Part shown: piece after piece, positions 13,999 through 25,100 of the stretch
How the letters are laid out: the number at the start of each line of letters is the position of its first letter
How positions within the stretch are numbered: the stretch's first letter is position 1
From: Reichenbachiella agariperforans
Lineage (GTDB): Bacteria > Bacteroidota > Bacteroidia > Cytophagales > Cyclobacteriaceae
Reading direction: 5' to 3'
DNA length: 64,000 nt
NCBI RefSeq assembly: GCF_900142205.1
Contig: NZ_FRAA01000004.1
Span: 372,001-436,000, forward strand
Made by a program: the position numbers and the translations under genes
The notes under the pieces: model-generated
What the model was told of the DNA's origin: nothing
The model's input: the letters and a program-made list of their open reading frames with translations, nothing else
The model's database searches: none

Positions 13999-15523
13999 AA
14001 ATACCAAGCATCAATCTCGCTGGATCTTCGAGCAACTGCTTGAGTCGCACGAGGAAGCTCACAGACTCACGCCCATCGATGATACGGTGATCGTAAGACA
14101 GTGCCAAGTACATAATTGGCCTGATTTCTACTTGGCCATTGATCGCTACAGGACGCTCCACGATGTTGTGCATCCCTAGGATGGCTGACTGTGGTGCGTT
14201 GATAATCGGCGTAGACAGCATCGAACCAAAGATACCCCCGTTGGTCACGGTAAAAGTACCGCCTTGCATCTCGTCGATGCTCAGCTTATTGTCTCTAGCC
14301 TTGACAGCCAATCTCACCACTTCGCTCTCCACTTGGTTGAACGACAAAGATTCGGCATTTCGGATCACAGGTACTACCAACCCTTTCGGTGCAGACACTG
14401 CAATCGATACGTCACAGTAGTCGTTGTAGACGATCTCATCTCCATCGATCTGTGCGTTGACTGCAGGCCACTCTTGGAGTGCCATACAAGATGCCTTGAT
14501 GAAGAAAGACATGAACCCAAGCCCTACTTCGTACTTGTCTTTGAATGCATCCTTGTATTTCTTGCGAAGATCCATGATAGGCTTCATGTCTACTTCGTTG
14601 AAAGTAGTCAACATCGCCGTTTCATTTTTCACAGACACCAATCGACGAGAAACTGTCTTTCTCAATGGGGTCAATTTTTTGCGTGTCTGCTCTCTGCTGC
14701 CTCCCAGTGACGGAGCTACAGGAGCCGCAGCAGCCTTAGGCGCTTCTTTCTTCGGTGCAGGTGCTACCTTTTGAGCTGCTTCTGCATCTTCCTTGGTGAT
14801 ACGACCGTCTTTGCCAGTGCCTTTCACCTGTGATGCATCGATACCTTTTTCTGCGAGTATCTTAGCCGCTGCTGGAGATGGATGCCCTGCCGCATAGTTT
14901 CCTTCGTCACTAGCTGTGGCAGCTGGTGTGCTTGCTGCTGTCTTGGCAGCTGGTGCTGCCCCTTCTACTACTTCGATCTTGCAGATCATGCCACCGATTT
15001 CGATGGTATCTCCTTCTTGTGCGACGATTTGGAGGATTCCTCTCGCCTCAGCAGTCAATTCGAAAGTCGCTTTGTCTGACTCAATCTCTGCGATGATTTC
15101 GTCCAGCTCGACCATGTCACCGTCTTCTTTGACCCATGAGCCCACAGTCACCTCAGTGATAGACTCCCCTACAGTAGGGACGATCATTTCGTAGATTTCA
15201 CCTGTTTTGCCTCCACTAGACGCTGGAGCAGCTGCAGGCTCTGCAGATTTAGCAGCAGGCGTAGCTTCCGAAGCGGACGCACCTTTGGCAGCACTATCGT
15301 CGATCGTACATACTACTGTACCGATCTCGATGGTTTCGCCTTCCTCTACTTTGATACTTAGGATCCCAGCTGATTCAGCATTGAGCTCGAACGTCGCTTT
15401 GTCAGATTCCAATTCGCAGATTACCTCGTCCATTTCGACGTAATCCCCATCTTGTTTGGTCCATTGGGAGATCGTCACTTCTGTGATCGACTCGCCAACT
15501 GTTGGTATTTTAACCTCAATCAT
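13997..15523 (-). CDS. odhB: 2-oxoglutarate dehydrogenase E2, dihydrolipoyl succinyltransferase
   Basis: 508 residues. It has two N-terminal lipoyl domains with target lysines K42 and K151 (both in ESDKATFEL), joined by Ala/Pro linkers. The peripheral E3-binding domain lies around 205-245 ([26 protein letters not shown]) and the catalytic domain at 275-508, with the active-site HRIIDG (H479, D483). Two lipoyl domains rather than one is a recurrent variant in Bacteroidota. It transfers succinyl groups to CoA in the citric acid cycle. It follows odhA after 37 bases; the last codons and stop abut the inserted S23/IVP element. Confidence 0.97.
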   Translation of the reverse strand: MIEVKIPTVGESITEVTISQWTKQDGDYVEMDEVICELESDKATFELNAESAGILSIKVEEGETIEIGTVVCTIDDSAAKGASASEATPAAKSAEPAAAPASSGGKTGEIYEMIVPTVGESITEVTVGSWVKEDGDMVELDEIIAEIESDKATFELTAEARGILQIVAQEGDTIEIGGMICKIEVVEGAAPAAKTAASTPAATASDEGNYAAGHPSPAAAKILAEKGIDASQVKGTGKDGRITKEDAEAAQKVAPAPKKEAPKAAAAPVAPSLGGSREQTRKKLTPLRKTVSRRLVSVKNETAMLTTFNEVDMKPIMDLRKKYKDAFKDKYEVGLGFMSFFIKASCMALQEWPAVNAQIDGDEIVYNDYCDVSIAVSAPKGLVVPVIRNAESLSFNQVESEVVRLAVKARDNKLSIDEMQGGTFTVTNGGIFGSMLSTPIINAPQSAILGMHNIVERPVAINGQVEIRPIMYLALSYDHRIIDGRESVSFLVRLKQLLEDPARLMLGI

Positions 15524-15560
15524 ATCTCTATGTTTTCAATGTTTTGATTCAAATATTAAA

Positions 15561-18275
15561 TTAAGCGAACGACCTGTTCATGATGTCTTCCTGCTCTTGT
15601 TTGTGGACTTTCGCAAATCCTGTCGCTGGTGAAGCGGCGTTCTTTCTTGAGATGACGTCTTTCTTCACTTCTCTGAAAGTTCTCAAGATAAACGACCATG
15701 CGCCCATGTTTTCTGGCTCTTCTTGTACCCAATGTACCGTCTTGACATTGTATTTGTCCAGCTCAGCCATCACTTGCTTTTTAGGGAATGGGTGCAACTG
15801 CTCGACTCTGATGATTGCGACATCCTTGCGCTTATCCTTTTGCTGTCTTTCGAGTAGATCAAAATAAACCTTACCTGTACACAACAGTACCTTCGTTACT
15901 TTCTTCGCATCGACATAGTCATCTCCGATCACCTCTTGGAATTTCCCCTCGGTAAACTCCTCTACTTTCGACACCACCAATGGGTGTCTAAACAGAGACT
16001 TAGGCGACATCAAGATACACGGCATACGAAACGGCATAGCAAGCTGTCTTCTAATCATGTGGAAGTAATTAGAAGGCTTGGTTAGGTTACAGATATACAT
16101 GTTGTTGCCTGATGCTAACTGTAGATATCTCTCTGGGCGAGCATTGGAGTGCTCAGGTCCCTGCCCTTCATAGCCATGCGGCAAAAGAAGAACCAAACCG
16201 TTCATTCTTCTCCACTTGGTGTACGAACATGAGATGAACTGATCCACCATCACCTGTGCACCGTTGGCAAAATCGCCAAACTGTGCTTCCCAAATCACTA
16301 CTGCGTTTGGATCCGCCATCGCATAGCCAAACTCAAAACCAAGTACCCCAAACTCTGACAACAGTGAGTTGTAGATTTGGAAGGGCTTTTGTCCTTCTTC
16401 GATATGATCGAGGAAGTTGTACGGCTCGTTGGTATTCATATCTCTGACTACCGCATGACGGTGAGAGAATGTACCTCGCTTACAATCCTGCCCAGTCATA
16501 CGCACGACTTTCTCATCAAGCAATAGCGATCCGTAAGCCAACAATTCTGCAGAGGCCCAGTTCAGCTCTTTCTTGTCAAAGAACATCTCTTTGCGCTGCT
16601 TGAGCACTTTGTCGATTTGCTTGATTGGTTTGAAGCCGCTCGGTACGCTCATCAAAGCCTTACCTACTTTCTCGATATACTCTGCACTCACAGACGTATC
16701 TGGAGACTCATCAAAATCCTCTGGACGAGACAGTCTCATCTCCGAAAACTCCTTCTCACTCTCCTGCAGTGTATATGGAAGCTGCTCTTGCTTGACCATA
16801 TTGAGACGATCTTGCAACTGCGCTTTGAATTCCTTATCCATTGACTTGGCCAATCCCGCATCAATGTCCCCTCTTTCGATGAGGCTTTTGTTGTATATTT
16901 CTCTTGGGTTCGGGTGCTTAGAGATCAAGTTGTAGAGCGACGGCTGGGTAAACTTCGGCTCATCTGACTCATTGTGTCCGTGACGTCTGTAACACACCAT
17001 ATCGATGAAGATGTCTCCTTCGAATTTCTGACGATACTCCGCAGCTACCTTCATACAGAAGACGACCGCCTCTGGACTATCACCATTGACGTGAAGCACA
17101 GGTGCATCTACTGTCTTAGCTAAATCTGTACAGTATATACTCGATCTCGCTTCATCAAAATCCGTGGTAAATCCTACTTGATTGTTGATAATGAAATGAA
17201 TCGTGCCCCCTGTACCATACGCATCGAGTTTGGACATCTGTATCAACTCGTATCCAATTCCTTGACCTGCCAATGCCGCATCACCATGGATGAGGATCGG
17301 CATTACTTTTTTGCTGTCCTTATATAGGTTGTCAATTTTCGCTCTTACAAATCCCTCCACGACTGGATTGACTGCTTCTAAGTGAGACGGGTTAGGCGCT
17401 AACTTCAAGTTGACATTCTTGCCTGACGGAGTTACTACCTGAGACGAAAAGCCCATGTGGTATTTCACATCACCATCGCCCATTGTTTGATCCGGTGCAA
17501 AAGATCCTTCAAATTCATTGAATATCTGCTCGTAGGTTTTACCCATGATGTTCACGAGGACATTGAGACGTCCACGGTGAGCCATACCGATCACAACTTC
17601 TTCTACACCTAGCTCGGCACTACGATCGATGAGCGCGTCCAAGGCAGGAATAGTCGTCTCCCCTCCTTCGAGAGAAAATCTCTTCTGACCTAAATATTTG
17701 GTATGGAGGAAATTTTCAAAAACAACTGCCTCATTAAGCTTAGATAGAATTTGCTTTTTCTCCTCGATAGGGGGATTGTATTTAAGCGCATCCTTCTCTA
17801 CCTTTTCTTTGAACCAATCTACGATATCTGGCTTGCGGATATACAAATATTCAAACCCGACATTGCCTGTATAGATATCTTTGAGCGCTTCGATGATTTT
17901 CTTCAAGCTGGCTTTGCCAACTCCGATAAGCTTACCACACTCGAACTCTGTATCCAGATCAGCTTTGCTCAGACCAAAATCCTCTAGCTCTAGGCGAGCC
18001 TCTCGGTCTTTTCTTTCTCTGACTGGGTTAGTAGTTGATTTTAAATGACCTCTCGATCTGTAGGCGTGGATCAAGTCGCGTACTGCGATTTCTTTATTTG
18101 AGACACCTACGTCTGCTTGTCCGTCTTCGCCATATTTAGCCAAAGAGAAATCGTACCCTTCAAAAAACCTTTGCCAGGTCTCATCTACAGACTCTGGATT
18201 GTTTTTGTACGATTGGTACATATCGTCTATCACATTGGTATGTGCATTGGCGATATAAGAATATTTGTCCATCAC
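15561..18275 (-). CDS. odhA: 2-oxoglutarate dehydrogenase E1 (thiamine-diphosphate decarboxylase)
   Basis: 904 residues. The N-terminal ~40 residues (YSYIANAHTNVIDDMY, DETWQRFFEGYDF) form the E2-binding segment. Further on come MAHRGRLNVL, HGDAALAGQG and the thiamine-diphosphate/Mg binding region with NNQVGFTT, then the pyrimidine-binding domain with EAQFGDFANGAQ and LPHGYEGQGPEHSNAR. It decarboxylates 2-oxoglutarate and loads succinyl onto the E2 lipoyl arm. First gene of the operon; a TATATTTG promoter box lies 24 bases upstream. Confidence 0.97.
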   Translation of the reverse strand: MMDKYSYIANAHTNVIDDMYQSYKNNPESVDETWQRFFEGYDFSLAKYGEDGQADVGVSNKEIAVRDLIHAYRSRGHLKSTTNPVRERKDREARLELEDFGLSKADLDTEFECGKLIGVGKASLKKIIEALKDIYTGNVGFEYLYIRKPDIVDWFKEKVEKDALKYNPPIEEKKQILSKLNEAVVFENFLHTKYLGQKRFSLEGGETTIPALDALIDRSAELGVEEVVIGMAHRGRLNVLVNIMGKTYEQIFNEFEGSFAPDQTMGDGDVKYHMGFSSQVVTPSGKNVNLKLAPNPSHLEAVNPVVEGFVRAKIDNLYKDSKKVMPILIHGDAALAGQGIGYELIQMSKLDAYGTGGTIHFIINNQVGFTTDFDEARSSIYCTDLAKTVDAPVLHVNGDSPEAVVFCMKVAAEYRQKFEGDIFIDMVCYRRHGHNESDEPKFTQPSLYNLISKHPNPREIYNKSLIERGDIDAGLAKSMDKEFKAQLQDRLNMVKQEQLPYTLQESEKEFSEMRLSRPEDFDESPDTSVSAEYIEKVGKALMSVPSGFKPIKQIDKVLKQRKEMFFDKKELNWASAELLAYGSLLLDEKVVRMTGQDCKRGTFSHRHAVVRDMNTNEPYNFLDHIEEGQKPFQIYNSLLSEFGVLGFEFGYAMADPNAVVIWEAQFGDFANGAQVMVDQFISCSYTKWRRMNGLVLLLPHGYEGQGPEHSNARPERYLQLASGNNMYICNLTKPSNYFHMIRRQLAMPFRMPCILMSPKSLFRHPLVVSKVEEFTEGKFQEVIGDDYVDAKKVTKVLLCTGKVYFDLLERQQKDKRKDVAIIRVEQLHPFPKKQVMAELDKYNVKTVHWVQEEPENMGAWSFILRTFREVKKDVISRKNAASPATGFAKVHKQEQEDIMNRSFA

Positions 18276-18298
18276 ATCAAATTTTGATTTTGCGATGA

Positions 18299-18306
18299 CA
18301 AATATA
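18299..18306 (-). promoter_or_regulatory. -7 promoter element of the odh operon
   Basis: The minus strand reads TATATTTG, matching the Bacteroidota TAnnTTTG box, 23-24 bases before the odhA start. A TTTTC stretch stands about 19 bases further upstream where TTTG would be ideal. Confidence 0.6.
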
Positions 18307-18563
18307 GAAGGTTAGTTTTTAATTTGAAAACTGTTAAATCGTTTACACAAATATTAGCAATTAACCGTCAAAAAGAAAGATTTCAACTCCACTGATAGAT
18401 GCACAACTACGACTCCACATAAAGCTACATTTTTTATCCTCAATACACGAGACAATCCCAAACTCATTAACCAATCATCATGAATTCCTTTCTACTAACA
18501 GCCAATACAATAAATTCACAAACAAAGACCTGATTTCAGGTCACTTATGAGTGATAAATACTC
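18307..18563. other. Divergent intergenic region odhA / rpsP, no gene
   Basis: The 350 bases between the odhA and rpsP starts hold the two promoter boxes listed separately. Otherwise the region is AT-rich; I see no gene, strong hairpin or riboswitch in it. Confidence 0.6.
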
Positions 18564-18571
18564 TATATTTG
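18564..18571 (+). promoter_or_regulatory. -7 promoter element of rpsP-rimM-trmD
   Basis: TATATTTG matches TAnnTTTG and lies 55 bases before the rpsP ATG, giving a leader of about 45-50 bases. No clear -33 TTG was found at the ideal distance. Confidence 0.6.
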
Positions 18572-18625
18572 CGGACTTTTTAAATAAATGCGGACGCGAT
18601 CCGCGAACTTTTAACATTATATATA

Positions 18626-19237
18626 ATGGCAGTAAAAATCAGATTGGCCAGAAGAGGCCGTAAAAAACAACCGATCTACGATGTAGTAGTAGCGGACGCT
18701 CGAGCACCACGTGATGGTAAATTCATCGAGAAGTTGGGGACATTCAACCCTAACCAAAACCCAGCATATGTCAACATCAATGTTGATAGCGCAGTTAAAT
18801 GGGTATTGGATGGAGCTGTACCAACAGAAACAGCCAAAAAAATCCTTTCAGACCAAGGCGTAATGTACAGAAAGCATTTGCAAGTAGGTGTGAACAAAGG
18901 AGCAATCACTCAAGAAGATGCAGACAAGAAATATGACGCATGGTGGAGTGAGAAGGAAGCGAAAGTTCAAGGTACGGCTGACGGCCTAGCTAAGACTCAA
19001 GCAGCTGATAAAAAAGCAAGACTAGAAGCAGAAGCGAAAGTGAACGCTGCTAGAGCTGAAGAAATCGCTAAGAAAAACAAAGTAGAAGAGGAAGCAGAAG
19101 CGGTAGCGGCTGCCGAAGCGGAAGCTAGCGAAGAAACTGCAACAGAAGCAACTACTGAGGAAGCGCCAGCAGTGGAAGCTACTGAAGAAGCTCCTGCAGC
19201 AGAGGCTCCAGCTGAAGAAGAGAAAAAAGCTGAATAA
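18626..19237 (+). CDS. rpsP: 30S ribosomal protein S16 with long acidic tail
   Basis: 203 residues. The first ~80 are canonical S16 (MAVKIRLARRGRKKQPIYDVVVADARAPRDG, W in AVKWVLDGA), and the rest is a low-complexity Ala/Glu/Lys extension ending EEEKKAE. Standard S16 has about 80-100 residues; extended S16 is known in Bacteroidota, and this one is at the long end. It binds 16S rRNA early in 30S assembly. It is followed by rimM after 6 bases in the conserved rpsP-rimM-trmD order. Confidence 0.96.
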   Translation: MAVKIRLARRGRKKQPIYDVVVADARAPRDGKFIEKLGTFNPNQNPAYVNINVDSAVKWVLDGAVPTETAKKILSDQGVMYRKHLQVGVNKGAITQEDADKKYDAWWSEKEAKVQGTADGLAKTQAADKKARLEAEAKVNAARAEEIAKKNKVEEEAEAVAAAEAEASEETATEATTEEAPAVEATEEAPAAEAPAEEEKKAE

Positions 19238-19243
19238 CATCTT

Positions 19244-19777
19244 ATGAAAGTCGAAGATTGCTACCAACTAGGCTATGTAATCAAGACTCATGGATTGAAA
19301 GGGGAAGTTCAGTTCTTTTTGGATGTGGACGCCCCCAGTGAATATCAAGATTTGGAATCAGTACTTGTCAAACAAGGCAATGCACTGATTCCATTTTTTT
19401 TGGATCACATCCAAATCAATTCCAAGAAGTCGATTGCTAAAATAGAAGACATAGACAGTATAGAAGAGGCAAACAAACTCGTCGGCTGTGAGCTCTATCT
19501 CCCGCTATCCAATCTACCTGATCTACCAAACGGACAGTACTACTATCACCAACTCGTAGGACTCACGTTAGTCAATCAAGGAAAAGAACTTGGCATAGTA
19601 GACTCTGTCTATGAAATCGCTCCACAAAACCTACTATCCATCACCCATCAGGGCAAAGAGATCATGATCCCGATCAACGATCAAATCATTGAATCGGTAG
19701 ATTTTGAGAAAAACATCATTCTTGCGAAATTACCTGAAGGATTATTAGAAGTATATCTAGAGGACAATGAGGATTGA
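19244..19777 (+). CDS. rimM: 16S rRNA processing protein RimM
   Basis: 177 residues. The N-terminal RimM barrel begins [18 protein letters not shown], the family signature, and a PRC-barrel-like C-terminal half ([17 protein letters not shown]) follows. It binds S19 in the 30S head during maturation. The start lies 6 bases after the rpsP stop, and the 3' end overlaps trmD by 11 bases, so translation is coupled. Confidence 0.95.
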   Translation: MKVEDCYQLGYVIKTHGLKGEVQFFLDVDAPSEYQDLESVLVKQGNALIPFFLDHIQINSKKSIAKIEDIDSIEEANKLVGCELYLPLSNLPDLPNGQYYYHQLVGLTLVNQGKELGIVDSVYEIAPQNLLSITHQGKEIMIPINDQIIESVDFEKNIILAKLPEGLLEVYLEDNED

Positions 19778-20453
19778 TATTATCACATGTATACCTGAGA
19801 TGTTTACAGGCACGGTGGATCAAAGTATACTTAAGCGTGCTGCAGACAAGAATGTAGCTCACATCCACATACATAACCTGAGAGACTATGCCGTCAACAA
19901 GCACAATCAAATAGACGATTATGCTTTCGGCGGTGGTGCAGGCATGGTACTGATGATAGAGCCTATCGAAAAATGCATTTCGGGACTAAAAGCACAACGA
20001 AACTACGACGAAATCATCTATATGAGTCCTGACGGGGAACTCCTCTCCCAAGGCATCTCGAACGAACTCAGTCTCAACGAAAACATGATCCTACTCTGTG
20101 GTCATTACAAAGGAGTAGACGAACGTGTACGTGAGCATCTAGTAACCAGAGAAATCAGTATTGGAGACTATGTATTGACTGGTGGTGAACTAGCAGCTGC
20201 AGTCGTAGCAGACTCTGTCATCCGTCTCATTCCGGGCGTGATGAACGACGAAACCTCGGCACTGACAGATTCATTTCAAGACAATCTAGTAGCACCTCCA
20301 GTCTACACCAGACCCGCAGAATACAAAGGCTGGACAGTGCCAGAAGTTCTCACCTCTGGACATGAAGCTAAAATCAATGACTGGCGGTTTAAACAAGCAG
20401 TAAAAAGAACTCAGGAAAAACGACCTGATTTACTCAGTGAAGACATAAAATAA
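19767..20453 (+). CDS. trmD: tRNA (guanine-N1)-methyltransferase TrmD
   Basis: 228 residues. The SPOUT-class knot is marked by [23 protein letters not shown] and [13 protein letters not shown], which bind S-adenosylmethionine and G37 of tRNA. It makes m1G37, which prevents frameshifting. The last gene of the rpsP operon; rplS, normally its neighbour, follows after 119 bases with its own promoter. Confidence 0.97.
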   Translation: MRIDIITCIPEMFTGTVDQSILKRAADKNVAHIHIHNLRDYAVNKHNQIDDYAFGGGAGMVLMIEPIEKCISGLKAQRNYDEIIYMSPDGELLSQGISNELSLNENMILLCGHYKGVDERVREHLVTREISIGDYVLTGGELAAAVVADSVIRLIPGVMNDETSALTDSFQDNLVAPPVYTRPAEYKGWTVPEVLTSGHEAKINDWRFKQAVKRTQEKRPDLLSEDIK

Positions 20454-20527
20454 TAACACCCCATCAAAACATCAGAAATTCAAGTAATTATCTTCAAATC
20501 ATAATTACAATTTGAAAATATATTTCC

Positions 20528-20535
20528 TATATTTG
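20528..20535 (+). promoter_or_regulatory. -7 promoter element of rplS
   Basis: TATATTTG lies 38 bases before the rplS start codon. The context before it is AT-rich (TTGAAAATATATTTCC), with TTTG only 13 bases upstream rather than the usual 19-20. Confidence 0.55.
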
Positions 20536-20572
20536 CAGTCCGATTTTTGAGAAGGGTATAAAAGCTAAAAAA

Positions 20573-20926
20573 ATGAGCGAGTTAATAAAACTTATCGAAG
20601 AAGAATATAAAGAAAGAAGAGGATCGTTCCCTACTTTCGGTCCTGGCGATACTGTAAACATCCACGTTAAGATTATCGAGGGTACTAAGGAGAGAATCCA
20701 GCAGTTCCAAGGAACAGTAATGCAGAGAAAAAACCCTAACACAAACGGGGAGACTTTCACTGTAAGAAAAATATCAAGCGGCATTGCTGTAGAGAGAATT
20801 TTCCCATTATCTTCTCCAAACATCGATAAAATCGAAGTATTGAGAAAAGGTAAAGTGAGAAGAGCAAGACTATACTACTTGAGAGGCAGAAAAGGTAAAG
20901 CGGCGAGAATTAAGGAGAAACTATAA
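20573..20926 (+). CDS. rplS: 50S ribosomal protein L19
   Basis: 117 residues, normal length. Landmarks are [13 protein letters not shown], the [14 protein letters not shown] loop, the [15 protein letters not shown] segment and the C-terminal [20 protein letters not shown]. It sits at the 30S-50S interface. Single-gene transcript with its own promoter and a strong terminator. Confidence 0.98.
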   Translation: MSELIKLIEEEYKERRGSFPTFGPGDTVNIHVKIIEGTKERIQQFQGTVMQRKNPNTNGETFTVRKISSGIAVERIFPLSSPNIDKIEVLRKGKVRRARLYYLRGRKGKAARIKEKL

Positions 20927-20948
20927 TTCTTCCTCACCAAAGGAATTG

Positions 20949-20983
20949 AAAGCCATTCGTCTACCGACGAATGGCTTTTTTTA
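20949..20983 (+). terminator. Rho-independent terminator after rplS
   Basis: A perfect 13-bp stem (AAAGCCATTCGTC and complement) with a 4-base loop, running into a T-run, 22 bases after the rplS stop. Confidence 0.9.
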
Positions 20984-21041
20984 GTTCAACAAACCCAATT
21001 TGTACTAATCCGTAACAACTCAAACCAACAATGTTTGCGCT

Positions 21042-21809
21042 ATGTCAATTTCGTTCTACAAATACCAAGGCACCGGCAATGATTTCATCATGATAAACAA
21101 TAGAGAATCCGTCTTTCCGCATGATGTCCAATTAATCGCCCGACTATGCAACCGCCGAACAGGCATAGGTGCAGATGGTCTTATACTGATCGAAAACCAC
21201 CCCTCACTAGATTTTGACATGGTCTATTTCAACGCAGACGGATCACAAAGCCTCTGTGGAAACGGCAGCCGATGTGCTGTCAACTTTGCCAAGTTCCTTG
21301 GCGTTATTCAAGATACTACAGAGTTCAACACCATCGACGGACAGTATGCTGCCGAAGTAAAAGACGGGATCGTACACTTATCGATGAAAGACCAAGTACT
21401 ACCCGAACAATTCGAAGATCACTACTTCCTAAATAACGGATCACCCCATCACATCATTTTTGTAGAGAAAGCCGAAACCGCTCCCGTGGTAAAACAAGGA
21501 GCGACCATCCGCTATTCACAAGCCTACCAACCCAACGGTACAAATGTCAATTTTGTAGAGATCATCAACCAACACGAAGTGTTCGTCAGAACCTATGAAC
21601 GTGGTGTAGAAGACGAAACCCTTTCTTGTGGGACAGGCATCACGGCTTCATGCTTAGCCTCTGCGGATAAAGGCCTCATGAGCCCTATTGATGTTCAGTC
21701 GAAAGGCGGCCGCCTTCAAGTTCAGTTCGAACGAAACAATGGAGGCTTCACAAACATCAAACTAATCGGCCCTGCTGAACAGGTATTCGAAGGCAGCATA
21801 AATATCTAA
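21042..21809 (+). CDS. dapF: Diaminopimelate epimerase
   Basis: 255 residues. Both catalytic cysteines are in place: the first in SLCGNGSRC and the second in LSCGTGITAS. The N-terminus KYQGTGNDFIMI is characteristic. It converts LL- to meso-diaminopimelate for lysine and peptidoglycan synthesis. It stands alone between rplS and secA. Confidence 0.97.
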   Translation: MSISFYKYQGTGNDFIMINNRESVFPHDVQLIARLCNRRTGIGADGLILIENHPSLDFDMVYFNADGSQSLCGNGSRCAVNFAKFLGVIQDTTEFNTIDGQYAAEVKDGIVHLSMKDQVLPEQFEDHYFLNNGSPHHIIFVEKAETAPVVKQGATIRYSQAYQPNGTNVNFVEIINQHEVFVRTYERGVEDETLSCGTGITASCLASADKGLMSPIDVQSKGGRLQVQFERNNGGFTNIKLIGPAEQVFEGSINI

Positions 21810-22191
21810 ACAGCCTCCCTTTCTCTAACTGCCAATTTGTCTCTCTTTTTCCCTTTGGCAAGATTTTGAAAGCTTCTTCTCATAATCAAGCATGCATTCT
21901 GCAAATTCTTAAGGGAATAAAACATGAATGCATAGGCTAGAATTAAAAAGAAATTAAATTTACGACTTCATTTAATCCGAAAACCGCACAAGCCAATTCG
22001 GACAAAAAAAGAACAGAATACGTCTGAAGAATTGTTTCTTTGAAACACTCCTCTCAGACAGCATGGCATGGGTTTTTGAACATGGCTTTAAGCCTAAGAC
22101 AATACCCACTCAGACCACGAATCTGTTCACTGATTTTTAAATAACTATAAAACGACTAGGCTAACAGCACATAGTTTAACCATTATATTTT
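21810..22191. other. Intergenic region dapF / secA, no convincing gene
   Basis: 382 bases. A 39-codon minus-strand frame at 21806-21925 starts MFYSLKNLQNACLIMRR and is basic, but it overlaps the dapF stop and has no other support. I found no terminator-grade hairpin or matching promoter box. The stretch before secA is AT-rich and presumably holds its promoter. Confidence 0.5.
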
Positions 22192-25100
22192 ATGTTGAAT
22201 TTATTGACCAAAGGCATTGCAAAAGTATTCGGAACCAAAGCCGACAGAGATTTAAAAGATCTTTTGCCATACATAGACCTAATCAATGGTGAATATGCAA
22301 AACTAAGCCCTCTCTCTGACGACCAGTTACGAGCGAAGACACAAGAACTACGGGATAGAATTCAAGCCCACCTACAGGAAATAGATGACAAAATAGCCCA
22401 ACATCACGAAACCATCGACAACAATCCTGACATGGATATCGATGAGAAAGAAGATGTTTTTGCAAAAATTGACAAGCTCGCCAAAAACAGAGACGAAGAA
22501 CTCGAAGTAGTACTCCTACAGATTCTGCCTGAAGCATTCGCCATCGTCAAAGATACCGCACGTCGATTGACAGAAAACAAACAACTCGTAGTAGAAGCGA
22601 CGATGCTAGACAAAGAGTATGCTGCCAAAAAGCCACATGTAGAAATACAGGGAGAAAAAGCGATCTGGCACAACAAATGGGTAGCGTCTGGGGTCGACGT
22701 AGAGTGGAATATGATCCACTACGACGTTCAACTCGTCGGAGGTGTAGTACTACACCAAGGCAAGATTGCAGAGATGATGACAGGGGAAGGGAAAACCTTG
22801 GTAGCGACCCTTCCAGCCTTCCTAAACGGTCTGTCTGGCAAAGGCGTACACGTCATTACAGTCAACGACTACCTAGCCAAAAGGGATGCAGAATGGAATG
22901 CCCCTATCTTTGAATTCCATGGCATCACCATAGATTGTATAGACAAGTACAAAGCCAATTCTCCTGAGCGTAGACAAGCATACAAATGTGATATCGTCTA
23001 CGGTACCAACAACGAATTTGGCTTTGATTACCTCAGAGACAACATGGCACACCACCCAGACGAATTAGTACAAGGCAAACACCATTTTGCCATGGTCGAT
23101 GAGGTCGATTCAGTATTGATTGATGATGCGCGTACGCCACTCATTATCTCTGGCCCTATCCCGAAAGGAGACGAGCACGAATTCTATGAGCTCAAACCAA
23201 GAATTGCCAAACTGGTAGAAGCTCAAAGAAAAGAGGTCGGCCAATATCTCAATGAAGCCAAAAAGAAAATTGCTGCTGGTGATGAAAACGAAGGTGGGCT
23301 AGCGCTATTCAGAGCCTTTAGAGGATTACCAAAGTATAAACCTTTGATTAAGTTCCTGAGTGAAACGGGAATCAGACAGGTGCTGCAAAAAACTGAAAAC
23401 GTCTACCTAGCAGACAATCAAAAACTGATGCCAGAGGCAGACGAGCCACTATACTTCACTATTGACGAAAAAACCAATGGTATCGAATTAACTGACAAAG
23501 GAATTGACCTGATCACTGGATCAGGCGAAGACCCACACTTTTTCATCCTCCCAGATATAGGGATGGAAATCGCTCAGTTAGAGAACAATACTGAACTCAA
23601 CGAGTCGGACATGCTTCATCAAAAGGAAGCCTTGATCCGAGACTATTCTGCCAAAGCACAAAGAATTCACTCTGTCAATCAACTACTCAAAGCTTACTCG
23701 CTATTCGAGAAAGACACGGAGTACATCGTGGTAGACGGCAAAGTAATGATCGTAGATGAGCAAACGGGACGTGCCATGGATGGTCGACGTTACTCAGACG
23801 GACTGCACCAAGCAATAGAAGCAAAAGAAAATGTCAAAGTAGAGGATGCTACGCAAACGTATGCGACCGTTACACTCCAAAACTACTTCCGTATGTACCA
23901 CAAACTGTCAGGAATGACAGGTACTGCAGAAACGGAAGCAGGTGAGTTCTGGGAAATCTATAAAATGGATGTAATCGTCATCCCTACCAACAGACCTATT
24001 CAGCGCGACGATAGAGAAGACATGGTTTTCAAAACCACAAGAGAAAAATTCAACGCTGTGGCAGATGAAATTGTCACACTCACTAAAGCAGGCAGACCTG
24101 TACTCGTTGGTACTACATCCGTAGACATCTCCGAGCTTGTCAGTAGAATGCTAAACATGAAAGGTATCCAACACCAGGTTCTTAACGCCAAACAACACGC
24201 TAGAGAAGCTGATGTAGTAGCCGAAGCGGGTAAGCCTGGTACAGTCACCATCGCTACCAACATGGCAGGTCGTGGTACAGATATTAAACTCACCAAAGAA
24301 GCTATGGCTGCTGGTGGTCTTGCTATCATCGGTACCGAACGACATGAATCCCGACGTGTAGACAGACAGCTTAGAGGTAGATCAGGTCGTCAAGGTGACG
24401 TAGGGTCTTCTCAGTTTTTCGTATCGCTGGAAGACAACTTGATGCGCCTGTTTGGCTCTGACCGTATTGCCAAAATCATGGATAGACTCGGACTAGAAGA
24501 AGGAGAGGTTATCCAGCATAGCATGATTACCAAATCTATCGAGCGCGCACAGAAGAAAGTAGAGGAAAACAATTTTGCCTCTAGAAAGCACCTCCTCGAA
24601 TATGATGATGTCATGAACTCTCAAAGAGAAGTAATCTACAAGAGAAGAAAGAATGCCCTATTCGGCGAAAGACTCGACCTAGACATACTCAACATGATGT
24701 ATGACACTTCTGAAGAGTTAGCAAGCAATGCCAAAGCGAGCAATGATTATGAGAGTTTCAAACTCAATGGCTTGAGCACTTTAGGCTTAGATACCAAATT
24801 ATCACAAGATCAATTCTTAGGTACGTCAGAAGACAAGTTAGGCGAACAGCTTTTCCAAGAGGCACTTGCCAACTATCGTACGAAAAACAAAATGGTGGCT
24901 GAGAAATCTCTCCCTGTCATGAAGAATATTCTCACCACCAGAGGTGCTACATTCAAAGAAGTCAAAGTCCCATTTACTGACGGGCAAAAACAAATCGGTG
25001 TAGTAGCCAACTTGGAAAAAACAGTAGAGTCTGAAGGGCGTGAATTGATCAAGCAGATGGAAAAACTGATTGCATTAGCCATCATTGACCAGACTTGGAA

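Noticed and set aside
21806-21925. 39-residue basic minus-strand gene
   Set aside because: It overlaps the dapF stop, is short, has no promoter box and no recognised family; kept only as a remark.
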